DNA from: Rhizoclosmatium globosum
Taxonomy: Eukaryota; Chytridiomycota; Chytridiomycetes; Chytridiales; Chytriomycetaceae
Assembly: GCA_002104985.1 (NCBI GenBank)
Contig: MCGO01000043.1
Coordinates: 1 to 64,000, forward strand
DNA length: 64,000 nt
Direction of reading: 5' to 3'
Shown: positions 28,118 through 38,757 of the stretch, in pieces
How positions within the stretch are numbered: the stretch's first letter is position 1
How the letters are laid out: each line of letters begins with the position of its first letter
Notes under the pieces: model-generated
Databases searched by the model: none
Told to the model about the DNA's origin: nothing
The model's input: only the letters and a program-made list of their open reading frames with translations
Position numbers and translations under genes: made by a program

Positions 28118-30097
28118 ATGAAAATGAATGTCATACTCCCAAGCGAGCTTCTTGCGCGGATCTTCTCTTGGATCCATCCGCACAGTGTCGCCCGCTACCG
28201 CCTTCTCTGTCACACAATCAATGCAATATTGCTGTCTCGATCTTTCGCTGTTGAAAACCTGGCTCGATTCATCGCCCGAAATCACATTGGGAAAGTGGAC
28301 TTAATGCCTACCACCAGTGTCGGTGGCAGAAGGGCATACAAAGAATCAGGACTCGTAATCGACACAGACAAAACGTGCTACAAAGTTCAATGCAATTGTG
28401 AAATGCGGGTGGACTGGTTTTGTATGTTATCCAATCATCAAGAGTGTGAAGTACTTCACAAGGGTTCTTCTTGTTCATTACCTAGGTTCAAAGACTTGGC
28501 AACGGGCTTGTATTTATTCTTTTACGTTTTGTTATTTGGTTATTTATGTACTTTGCTTATTTATTTGTTGTTATGGGGATCAGCGGTAAATCAGTAAAGA
28601 TTGAAGTTGTCTATAATTGAAGTGCTGTGGCGAGCATAGAGAGTATATTCAAGGACCCTTCGACAGTCGCTGCGGGTGAGCGCTGTTGTCGACCATATTC
28701 ACGCCAGGGAATCTCGTTGCGAGTTCTGAGCGATAGTGTTGAACAAGTAGCACAGGTACAATGGGCACAGGAAGAATCTCTAGTTAGGGGACCTGTGGGT
28801 TGTAGGTCTGGCCAAAAGTAACGTGGATAACGTCAATGGACCGTAAAGCGCTTAGGACCGGATAACGGCTTCTGGAAATAACCGTGGTGACGTCGTTTAG
28901 TCAAAGGGGAGTTGTGCAGCCATGGATCAAGAGGTACAGCGGGGTGATCATGGTGCGACTCGACAGTTTATTATATTTGAGCGGAGGCAGGAACCTAGTT
29001 CCCCACGGATTGCTAAACCGAGCATGTATAATGACACGTTCTAACGTTTGGACTTGGTCGTTCGGAGCGTAGGAAAAGGAGCTATAGACCGTGTTGAGGT
29101 CATGCGGCACTAGTCCTAAAGCGCTCTTCAGTGGGGTAAGTCGAGCAGCTACGAGGTGGAGTATTTCTTTACTAGTTGTGTTTCTTTTATTGTTATTCCC
29201 TTTCCTGTTCTTTCCTTCCCTTACTGTTAGTTCTACGATGCTCTAACGTGCTTAGGAACCGCACATTTCCCGCTCTGCAATTGGGGCCAATGGACTGCAG
29301 GTAGGATGGACATTACTTCCAAATCTATAACGATCGAGGTCTGTCGTCGTCCAGTCGATGGATTGAGACCAGTTAGAGTTTCACAAGAGGTTTACTACTC
29401 AAAGTACCTCGCTCATCCGATTGTCATCACAAATTTGGAATGTCATTGGATTTATTTGCGTTCTCGTATACCTGTCGAATTGGGAAGTTTAAGCACGTTG
29501 GTGTCACTTAGTTTGGTCGCACTTGGGTTTCATGGCTCAATCCCAAAGGAGCTGGGACAATTGATCAACCTTGAACAACTTAATTTGAGCTCTAATTCTC
29601 TGTCGGGTCCAATTCCACCAGAGCTTGGACGATTGGTGAGGTTGAAAAAACTCATGTTATACAGCAACAAGTTGGTTGGCGAGATTCCATCAAATTTCGT
29701 AGAATTAAAGGATCTCAAGGAGCTTATACTCAAAGAAAACCTATTAAGTGGCTCGATTTATCATTTAGGAGGGCTTGTTGGACTTGTTCGTGTAATTTTG
29801 AGCAAAAATCGGTTTTCTGGAGAGATTCCGTGTAGTTTTGGAAACATGAAGAAGCTGGAGTTGCTTGATCTTAGAGATAATCAGCTGTCAGGACGGATTC
29901 CCGATGAACTTGGAGGTCTCAACAACCTTGTGCGTTTGTTTCTTAACAACAATCAATTGGATGGCTGTGTTCCCTCTTCTTTTGCCAATCTGTCTAGTCT
30001 TTCTATATTCGAAGCACATCAAAACAATCTAACCGGATCGTTACCGTCACATGTGCTAGCTGCCATTGTAGCTAAAGACGGTTGGTTCACCATTTGA
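28118..30097 (+). pseudogene. F-box-like / LRR gene (array member 2) split by a 939-bp insertion
   Basis: The 5' part (28118-28444) encodes LPSELLARIFSWIHPHSVARYR, the linker CNCEMRVDWF and SNHQE. The reading then breaks. At 29390 it resumes with VYYSKYLAHPIVITNLE and about eight LRRs, ending at TGA 30095-30097. Paralogues read straight through HQEVYF at this point, so the two parts were once one gene. The downstream half remains open for 260 codons, suggesting a recent event. Unless the insert is spliced out, the product is truncated after the linker. Confidence 0.85.
28445..29383. mobile_element. 939-bp insertion with LTR-like ends and a 6-bp target duplication
   Basis: Flanked by CAAGAG at 28439-28444 and 29384-29389, which is present once in uninterrupted paralogues. 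The element starts TGTGAAG and ends GAGTTTCA, i.e. 5'-TG...CA-3' as in LTR elements. The first 16 bp (TGTGAAGTACTTCACA) form a perfect palindrome.

No polymerase or integrase frame is visible inside, so a solo LTR is the simplest reading. A non-autonomous DNA element cannot be ruled out. Confidence 0.7.
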
Positions 30098-30139
30098 AAT
30101 ATATTATAAACAGTCCATGTTGTTCCTATTTTTATAACT

Positions 30140-30536
30140 TGGTTGGTGCGATTCCATCAAGTTTCATATATTTAAAGGCTCAAGCATCATAGCAACCCAA
30201 ACACAACTGAGAGGCTCCATCAGTAATTTTAAAAAGAATGACAACCTCACAGTCTTGATTTTGAGTCAAAGCGAGTATTCCACACGTTTAAAACTTGAAG
30301 AAGCTTGTGTTGCTGAACCTGCGAGACAATCAGTTTTCGGAGACAATTTCTAAAGAGCTTGGATGTCTCAATGGACTTTTTGGATTGCTTCTCGATAATT
30401 GGATGGTTGCATTCCGCCAGAACTCGCGAATCTTTCGCTCACCACGTTTGAAGTACACAACAATAAGCTGACGGGACTTATGCTACTAGATCTGATCAAG
30501 GTCATTAAAGAAAATGAGGGCAACTTCACCCTTTAG
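30140..30536 (+). pseudogene. Decayed 3' fragment of an LRR array gene
   Basis: Pieces in several frames match the C-terminal LRR part of the neighbour: LVGAIPSSF, LVLLNLRDNQFSE, SKELGCLNGLFGLLLDN, and a tail similar to NKLTG...KVIKENEGNFTL followed by TAG. Stops and frame changes are dense, beyond the one-base pattern elsewhere, so this looks like true decay of a duplicated copy. Confidence 0.7.
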
Positions 30537-30672
30537 TTTTTAGAGGATAACGGAGAGTAAAAAAAACAACCAATATCGTGGATTCTTTCACATCCCTTGT
30601 TTGAGTAACAATCAACAAGTGACCGACGACTAAGCTTGAAGACGCCTCTCCTGAGTCAACACTGCAATTGAA

Positions 30673-31837
30673 ATGCAAACGAACCTTCTTGCTCTTCCCC
30701 GCGAACTACTTGCCCGTATCTTCTCGCGGATACATCCACACAGTGTCGCCCGCTACCGCCTTCTCTGTCACACAATCAATGCAATGTTGTCGTCTCGATC
30801 TTTCGCTGTTGAAAACCTGTCTCGATTCATCTCAAGCAAGCATATTGGGAAGGTGGACTTGAAACCCAGAGCTGACGTGTACAAAAAATCAGGGCTCGTG
30901 ATTGACGCTGACGAAACGTGCGTAAACGCCAATTGCAAATGCGAAATGAAAGTGTACTGGTTCCGACTGCCATCCAATCATCAAGAGGTCTACTTCGCCA
31001 AATACCTTTCTCACCCGATCGTTATCACATCTTTGGAATATTTTTGGGTCTTCCTGCAATCTCATCATTTACCTGCACAATTGGGTCGTTTGACAACACT
31101 GGTGTCACTAAGATTAATCTCTCTTGGCCTGAATGGCCCAATCCCAATGGAATTGGGAGAATTGATTAATCTCAAACGACTTAATTTGAGCTATAATGCT
31201 CTCTCTGGTCCAGTTCTGCCTGAGATAGGAAGTTTGATAATGTTGGAGGAACTCATCTTAAATCATAACAAGTTCACTGGTAATATTCCATTACTTGGGA
31301 ACTTAATGATGCTCAAGAACCTGAGTTTAAGCTCAAATCAACTCACCGGCGAAATACCCACTGAGCTGGGGCAATTGTCTAATTTACAGTACCTCTACTT
31401 GTCCAGCAACAGGCTGAGTGGCTCTATTCCATCTAGTTTCGTCCAACTAGAACATCTCAGGCATCTTATGCTTCAAGAAAACCAACTGAGTGGCTCGATA
31501 TGTCATTTAGGAATGATAACGTCGCTTGATAACTTAATGTTGGGCCAAAACCTGTTTTCTGGAGAGATTCCGCATACTTTTGGAAACTTGAAAGGCTGGA
31601 GTTGCTTGATCTTAAATATAATCAACTGTCAGGATTGATTCCAGAGGAATTTGGAGGCCTTTGTCGCCTTGCATGGTTATTTCTCAACAATAATCAGTTA
31701 GAAGGTTCCATTCCTGCTTCATTTGCAAATCTGTCTCGTCTTTGTAAATTCGAAGCTGCGGGAACAGGCTAACCGGGTCGTTGCCACCAGGTTTGCTTTC
31801 TATTATCGAAGCAAATAATGGAAATTTCACTATTTGA
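30673..31837 (+). CDS. F-box-like / Cys-rich / plant-type LRR protein (array member 3)
   Basis: Starts MQTNLLALPRELLARIF. Residues 10-55 are nearly identical to member 2 (IHPHSVARYRLLCHTINA). The linker has SGLVIDADETCVNANCKCE and HQEVYFAKYLSHPIVIT, followed by about nine LRRs of plant type. The repeats run open to about 31595, where one base seems missing (before LELLDLKYNQLSG in the expected frame). Another seems missing at about 31761-31765. With those the frame reaches TGA 31835-31837 in the same position as its paralogues. Without them the protein is truncated at residue 321. Function unknown. Confidence 0.8.
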
Positions 31838-31860
31838 AGAGTAAACAGCCAAATTTTTTT

Positions 31861-32229
31861 TTGCCAAAACATGAAGTCCATCTCATCCACATCTTTTCCC
31901 TGATACATCCCAAGACTGATGAAATATCAGCGGCTGTGTCACCTTCTACTTACCCTCCTGTCTTCTCGCTCGTTCGCCATCACAATTTGAACACATTCAT
32001 TCCCAAAAAGTGCATAGAAACAATCGAATTAAATTCGATGTACAATGGCGGTGATAGATTGCATTGGTTCTGTTTACGGAAGGCACATCAAGAGGTTCAC
32101 TACTCCCGTTACATATCCACCAACGCTCGAACTGAAACAACGGACATTGACTTCGAGCACGTCAAGCTGAAAGTGCCTGCTTGTAAACTTGGGCGCATGT
32201 TAGCTTTGAGAATGGTGAATTTGGGTTAA
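31861..32229 (+). pseudogene. Truncated F-box-like / linker fragment of the LRR array
   Basis: The open frame begins with LPKHEVHLIHIFSLIHPKTD, a degraded F-box start without a good ATG. It continues to a linker (LHWFCLRKAHQEVHYSRYIS) and stops at TAA where LRRs should begin. The Cys residues of the linker are lost. It lies 24 bp after member 3 and is best read as a decayed copy, though expression of a short protein cannot be excluded. Confidence 0.65.
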
Positions 32230-32385
32230 ATGGGCGTTATATGAGAATTTTGAACATTGGACAGAGAAGATGTGTTTTCATTTGATTAAAGCTCTGATAT
32301 TATACTTAAGGTCTTGTTCCGCAGGTTTTATTTACTAGTATGTCCTTCAACGAATAATAACAAATACAGCATAATCCCCTCATCA

Positions 32386-34747
32386 TCACTTCTTCATTTG
32401 TCCCGCGTATTTTTTCGCCAAACTATCTTTCTGCGCCAAGTATCCGTCACTCAGCTTCTTCATTGTCTTCAAGTAATACTCCTCCTTCTTCTTCTTGGCA
32501 AACTTCTCCTTCCAATCGTATCCCCAAACTTCAGACCTATTTCAAAATGTAGAAAAGGTTGAGTTAGAAATAGGGGTAATCATAGTACACCACACTTACC
32601 GTTTTGGGAATAAGAACATCAGATCAGCAAATGTCCGCTTCAAGGTATCCGCGAACCGGTACGCATTCGTCTTTCCACCCTTCTTTGTTGAAACAGAGAA
32701 CTTTATCTCATCCTTCCCGATAGAATACGCGATTCCATATCCGTGCGCCCAAGACTGTGCAAATCCAGCATAGAACTTTCCACTGTCGGAACCAGCGGGG
32801 AGTGTAAGTCCAATGTTGGTTGTGTCGAGGCCAAGTTTCTTTGCGCTCAAGGAAGTCAAGTAGTCTCCAAACACGGATTCGAGTTCCTGCTTCTCGGCAT
32901 CGGTTTCGGCGACAGAGTAGAGGGCAGAGAGGTGTCGTTGTGGAGTATTTGTGAGGTCGGAGGAGGCTTCGAGGAGGGATTCGATGGCGGCACGGAATTG
33001 GACACGCTTGTCGTCGTACTGGATTTGAATATGGTTAGAACTCGAGGTGCAGAATAAAAGCGATTGAATTCGAACCAGAATATCGTCATTGTCGAAAGAC
33101 TCGACAAACTCCCATGACTCTTTTGATAAGTTGAGGCCGCTGACCAAGTACCGCTTTCAGGAGATGGAATGGTCAAGGAGGTGTTTGCCGCAAACTTGTG
33201 CAACCTTTGCCACGTCACTTGAGAGCAAGTTGCATGAACGCATCCGGATCAGTACGAGCTGTCATAGCCAAATATGAGTATAAGACAAGGCAAACATGAT
33301 AAATCAACTACCAACTTCAGTAATATACCGTTCTCCAAAGATATCCGTCTTCATCAACACGCTCTCAGTAGATTTCGCCAATGACTCCACCTTAACTTGA
33401 GCCTGCGCAATCTCCTTCTGGATCTCTTCATCCACAACCCATTTCAATTGACAGGCATTGGGAACAACTCCGCTGGCACATCATCTGCTTTTCAACGACA
33501 GGCTCCCGTTCCACCAAAAACTCTGAAAGCTTCGCGTACACTCCTGCATCGACTGTTGACACCTCCGCATTGATTCCAGCACGACCACTTGATGCGAGAA
33601 TCAATTGTACAGGTTTGTCGAACCACCGGTTTTTGCCGTTGGTGTTGTGCATGAATTGAATGTGGGAGTAAGTTGGGTTTGCGATTGTTGAGTGGTCGTC
33701 GAGACAAAGAACAAAGAGGGCCGAGGAAATTGTTGAGATGTTTCGTTCGTTTTCGGAGCTGAGAGATACAAGTTTTGAGGAGTTCTTATTTCGTTGGTTC
33801 GTTATTTAGTTTTTGGGTGTCAAGGGTAAGGCGCTTACTTTGCCCAGTCCGAACGGTTGGTGGAAGTCAAGAGACCGACTGATGGCTGAGCGTCTGTTTC
33901 CAAACTGTCGGCACCAATAGCAAACAAAAGTCTGAGTGAAAGGGGTTGAGTTTTGACTCCCTTCAATCTTGACCAAATCACCTCTGAATCTCTTTCAAGC
34001 TCGCTTTTTTGCCACTTTGATCAACAACAACCAGTTTATAAATCTGATCTTTGGTCATGACACAATGTGTTTTGACTCAGAATCAGGACCAGTAATAACA
34101 TCGACAGAATCGGCAGGAGTTCGAGCTGAGCCAAACAATTTTGATAAGTAGCCGATGTTGAATTGCTGAGAACGAAAGAGTCAGAAACAAGGTTTCGGTT
34201 CACAGCAATCAGACTCAACTCTTGAATGTGATCTTTGAAGTGAAGCATATTGTGAATAAGTCCAGATGCACGCTCAATTTGAAAGCTTGACAAAACATCA
34301 TTTGGAGGGGGCTTTGCAATAAGTGTTGGAGGATGGGCTGGATGGTCGCTACAAGGAAAGTTAGAACAGGCCATGAATTCACTCTCTCCATCCAAAACTC
34401 AACTTGAGCAGGAACCACCAGTTTGATCTGATGCACAACGGACTGCGGGCCTGCAGACTTCTCCCCTGGACATCCTGCGGCAGCGGAAACACGTCCTTTT
34501 CGGTCTGAGTCAGCGCAAACGTTCCCCGGCGTCCACCAACAAACCTTCTTCACAAGCCGCGACTGAAGATCGGCGCCGGTCGTCGAAGCGCCAAATGCCT
34601 CGACCTTTGCCACGGTTCCTTCAAATGGGCGCCAGAAAGAAGCGGCTGCGTCGTCCGCAGAAACCGCGTCAGTGTTTCCTCGAGCGCGGGCGGCGTTGCA
34701 AACACGGCCTTGGTCGTCGAAAAGCGGCGGACGGCGGCCCGGATCAT
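32386..34747 (-). CDS. Carnitine/choline acyltransferase family, probably mitochondrial; catalytic His apparently replaced
   Basis: The N-terminus MIRAAVRRFSTTKAVF looks like a mitochondrial presequence and runs into PALEETLTRFLRTTQPLLSG, typical of carnitine O-acetyltransferases. Later landmarks: AWAKSK-type GLLTSTNRSDWAKS, NRWFDKPVQLILASSGRAGIN, SPDAF-type TDPDAFMQLAL, RHLSALY, and the C-terminal HGYGIAYSIGKDEIKFSVS. The catalytic motif normally reads E-H-S-x-x-D; here the bases at 33550-33570 give AEVSTVD, so the essential His is Val. Introns are seen near 33020-33080 and 33265-33310, with others upstream. Single bases seem missing near 33215 and 34622. The family moves acyl groups between CoA and carnitine; this copy may be inactive. 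Confidence 0.8.
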
Positions 34748-34881
34748 TGTTGCTTTTTGTTTGTTTGCTTTCTGAAAAAAGAAAAGTTCTACATTGCCAT
34801 TTGTCAATTAGCGACTATTTCGTACACAATACACACTAATGCGGCTGATTCAGATGGAGAATCAATCAGATTATTCTAGAG

Positions 34882-35892
34882 CTACAATTGTATGCGATGT
34901 ATGCGATTCTCCAGTTCTTTCGGAATCAAACCGTCAAACTCATTCCCTGCCAGTGACAACAAAACCAAACTTTCCAAGTTGCCCAGCGACGACGGTATTT
35001 CTCCAGAAAAGTAATTATTCGACAGAGACAAGACCATGAGGTTGGTAAGATTTCCCAAGTGGTCAATTGGTCCACTCAGTTCGTTATTATCTGCCGTAAA
35101 TTTGTAAAGCTTAGTCAAATTCACGAAACTGACCGGGATTTCTCCCTTCAAACTGTTTTGCGACAATTGGAGGACTTGTAGTGAGGATAATGAGCCCAAC
35201 ACCTCAGGAATTTCACCTTCAAGATAATTATTCCGTAAGTCTAAGACAGTGAGTTTCATCAAGTCACCGAATGATACTGGAATGGGGCCGTTTAAACCAC
35301 AACTACTCATGGTGATGATCATCAAATTCGTCAAATTTCCAAGCTCTTGAGGCAGAGGACCCTCCATACAAGTTTTGACTATCATCAACTTCTCAAGCTT
35401 AATCAATTCTCCGAGCTCCTTCGGGATCGGTCCTGATATTCCTAGCGATCTCAGATGTAGGACTTTGAGGGACTTCAAGCTCCCTACTTTAGCTGGGAGA
35501 CGGCCAATCATTCCCGAAATCTGTCGACATTCTAGCAGCGGGACTTCATTCGATTGGTAGAGATACATAGAATAATACACCTCTTGATGAACTCGTGGCA
35601 ATCGAAACCAGTCGATACGAAGCTCACTATCGCATGCGATATCATCACACGCTGGATCATAATCAATTACGAGACCAGATTGCATATATGTGCGATAAGG
35701 AAGCAACTTGACTTTTCCGATGTGTTTGGACGAGATGAATCTTTCCATGTTTAGGACGGCAAATGAGCGAGATGTGGCGATAGCAGATATGCAGCGACAG
35801 AGGAAGCGATAACGCATTATAGTCCGTGGATGGATCCACGAAAAGACTTGTGCAATGACCTCACTTGGAAGTGTCATGCCACCCAACTCCAT
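34882..35892 (-). CDS. F-box-like / Cys-rich / plant-type LRR protein (array member 4, intact)
   Basis: Single-exon gene of 336 residues, the only fully intact member. F-box-like start (LPSEVIAQVFSWIHPRTIMRYR), then SSKHIGKVKLLPYRTY, SGLVIDYDPACDDIACDSELRIDWF, HQEVYYSMYL, and about eight LRRs of the LxxLxLxxNxLxGEIPxSxGxL type to the C-terminus. There is no signal peptide or membrane segment. It lies on the opposite strand to the other members and 134 bp upstream of the acyltransferase start. No function is known; a substrate-recognition role is inferred only from the F-box-like segment. Confidence 0.88.
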   Translation of the reverse strand: MELGGMTLPSEVIAQVFSWIHPRTIMRYRFLCRCISAIATSRSFAVLNMERFISSKHIGKVKLLPYRTYMQSGLVIDYDPACDDIACDSELRIDWFRLPRVHQEVYYSMYLYQSNEVPLLECRQISGMIGRLPAKVGSLKSLKVLHLRSLGISGPIPKELGELIKLEKLMIVKTCMEGPLPQELGNLTNLMIITMSSCGLNGPIPVSFGDLMKLTVLDLRNNYLEGEIPEVLGSLSSLQVLQLSQNSLKGEIPVSFVNLTKLYKFTADNNELSGPIDHLGNLTNLMVLSLSNNYFSGEIPSSLGNLESLVLLSLAGNEFDGLIPKELENRIHRIQL

Positions 35893-36064
35893 TTCTTTTC
35901 GTATTTAAAACGTGTTTATGGCCATTGTTACCCTTATCTTTTCATATTCATAATATTTCCGAGGTATGCTAGAAATACGATAAAGAAATACGGTGAAATG
36001 GACAAGGGATTACACGATCGTTACATTTCACAAACGAATTACTCTGTCTTTTATTCCACCATAA

Positions 36065-37300
36065 TTAGTTCCAGATGTTGAAGTAATCATTGTTGTTTTC
36101 AAACCCTTTTGTTTTGTCACCCCACAAAATGTATCGAGCCATACGACCGATTGGATCGTCAGCTGTCTTGATCGTTTCGAATGTATGTTTCTTGCCGTAT
36201 GCACGGTACCACAAGTGGCAAGCGTAGTTTTTCGTCCAATCCCAGTTCTTGAAACCTTCTTTTGTATGTACCCAATCACGATGCGCCCAATCAGGTTTCT
36301 GAAGTGTATCTAATTCAACGTGCAGTTGCTGACCCAAGTGACCTCCAGGCTGGTAAGTTGTCTTCCACAACGTGTGTGGCAACAATACAGAGTGCTCTCT
36401 CCACTCCTCATCGCGGAACATGACGTAAAACTTGTACCAATCAAACATGAATCGCGCACATCGCTTGTTGATTAAGATTCCGTTTCCAACACCGATATCT
36501 GGTTCTTCTTCGCCGAGAACAGTCTCGTACTCGCCCGAGAGGAGAGATTTCTTTGGAGGTTTCGGTTCGGGTAATGGATTTGATTTGTCGAATCGTGGAA
36601 GATTGTGGAGGGGCTTTAACCAGAACACATCGAAATCGGCATAGATTCCTCCATAAACGTTCATGATTTCCATACGCAAAACATCGGACTCGTGTTCCTT
36701 CACTTTGATATCAATGTGAAACACTTTGTTGGCTCTACGGCTGGGAACCAAGATGAGGTTGAATTCTTTGATGGCCTAGTTGTGTGTGAATGATGAGTTT
36801 GCGCCAGTGAAATCACACACGGGGCATACCTTCTGGAACAGCTCGTTCTTCATTGGGAAATCAAATCCATGAATATACATTCCAAAAGGCTGCATAATGT
36901 CGTGCACGCTCTTCAAGGAGACATAGTGGTGGAACTTGAACTCCATCCCATCGCCAAAGACGCCGTGGTACGCATTCGGGATTGGACAGCCCTTCAAGTG
37001 CTCTGGCGTGACAGCTGCGCAAGTGTTGTCGATGCGTTCCCAGGCCTCGAAGGAAGAGTCGGGAAGCGGGCTGTTGATCTTGACTTCCGGCTTGTACGTT
37101 GTCGGGTCCACGAAACAGCCAGCGGCAATCAGCGCTTCTTTGTCGTTTGGGTGGATTGCCGATTTGGATGGCGGGGGAACATGGACGGCTTTTGATTGGC
37201 TGAATTGGTGAAGGGGCGCCGTCTGCGTCAGGTTCACAACTACGAGCGTAACCACAAAAGTGAGCACTATCGATAGGAGAATGGTGAAGGACCGGGCCAT
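36065..37300 (-). CDS. Type II membrane glycosyltransferase with DXD motif (Gly_transf_sug / OCH1-like)
   Basis: The N-terminal signal anchor MARSFTILLSIVLTFVVTLV is followed by a lumenal domain. One intron (36776-36829) is clear. The catalytic region reads ESDVLRMEIMNVYGGIYADFDVFWLKPL, containing the DFD (DXD) metal/nucleotide-sugar motif and the GG(I/V)YxDxD signature of the family. Further on are GILINKRCARFMFDWYK and GGHLGQQLH. Such enzymes add hexoses to glycoproteins in the Golgi lumen. The frame is intact, about 390 residues. Donor sugar and acceptor are not predictable. Confidence 0.88.
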
Positions 37301-37388
37301 CTTTTGGTGGTAGGTTCCGACACAACAGTAAGTGGACTAAAAAAAGAACACAACTGAACCAAATAAATGACAGATAATGAAAATGGAA

Positions 37389-38709
37389 TTAAAAAGAGAA
37401 TCCAGATTCGAAGCCCTTTTCCTTGAGCGTTCTTTCGGACCACTCCCACAGCTCATGTGCAAGTTTCTCGTCTTTACCGAACGCACTTGTTTCGCCCATG
37501 GTTGCAGTTGGAACAAAGTACATTCCCTTGTATCCTTTTTCAACTATATCATTTGAAGTTGCGCAATAAACCTGAATTGATGTTATTACCTATACGGCTG
37601 GGATGTCATAATTCTAATACAAACCTGTGTAAGCGCACCCCTAGCAGGAGTCGCGGCAACAAAACCAAGAGCTGAAGTAACAATCCATGGCAATGTGACG
37701 TTACTGGCCAAGTTGGTTGAAACGATTCCGGGATGCACGAGTTCACGAAGACGTTGGATACACCACTCTCTTCAAGTCTCTTTTGCAATTCATTCGAGAA
37801 CAAAATATTGGCAAGCTTGCTTTGACCGTACGCTGACCATGCGCTGTATTCTATGGATGAGGAAATGTGTAAGCTGTTACGAGAAATCAAAGTAATCTCT
37901 TACTCTCTGCATTATTGATGTTTTCGAAGTCAATTCCAAGCTTGTAAGTGTATGAATGCGCTGCTGAAGAGAGATTCACAATACGTGCTGTTCCAGAAGA
38001 TGTTGCTGTCTCCTTGATGATTGGTAAGAGAAGCGAAGTGAGGTAGAATGGGCCCAAGTGGTTCGTAGCCAACTGCATCTCAACATCTAATTGGAGTCAT
38101 AAGGAGTTTAATTGCGAAGCATGATTGTAGTCACCGTTTTTGGAAAGTGCAAAAGTGTCCAATGCCATAATTCCTGTAAAGACGTCAGAACCTCAACGTA
38201 CACCCAGCAAAATGGAAGACACAAACCAGCATTATTCATGAGAATATGAATTGGCTTCTTCGTGCTTTTGAATTGTACGACAAAGTTTCGAATGCTCTTC
38301 AAGTCTGATAAATCGAGCTCTATGAAAGTCACATCGCGTCTGGGATACTCTTTTTGATTTCTTCGATGACTGTATTTGTCTTTTCTTGAGATCTGCAGGC
38401 CATAATACTATGCATTCAACTGTGAGTTTGACAGCTCTACGGCACAACATCACATAAAAGTTACATTTGGCATCCTTCGACAGAATAGAATATTTAGCTT
38501 TACGTCTACAAAAGTGAAATCTTCGCCATACCTTTTCCGGCCATCATATATGTGGACGCTAGTCCAAGTCCTGAGTTTGCACCTGTAATGATAGCTGTCT
38601 TTCCCTTGAGATCAGGTACGTCTTCCGCACTAAATGCTTTTCCACCGAATAGGCTCTAAGTTCTCTGATAAGAGGGCCTCGAGTCTGGAAGATGCTGACT
38701 CACAAACAT
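37389..38709 (-). CDS. Retinol-dehydrogenase-like short-chain dehydrogenase (copy 1)
   Basis: NAD(P)-dependent SDR. The start ATG TTT is followed at once by an intron (acceptor near 38657), then FGGKAFSAEDVPDLKGKTAIITGANSGLGL. A 10-nt micro-exon sits at 38465-38474. Later: ACRSQEKTNT, IHILMNNAG, the active-site region IVNLSSAAH, and YGQSKLANILFSNEL with the Y-x-x-x-K pair. Missing single bases are inferred at about 38342 and 37731. With those the C-terminus reads GYKGMYFVPTATMGETS and ends at TAA 37391-37389. Its start is 48 bp from the stop of its tandem paralogue. Physiological substrate unknown. Confidence 0.85.
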
Positions 38710-38757
38710 ATCTCTCTTTTGCGGTGAATTTGTTTGATATTTATTACCACCCGGTAT

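Noticed and set aside
28627..28821. Small protein gene inside the LTR-like insert
   Set aside because: No conserved motif or good context, and it lies within the inserted element.
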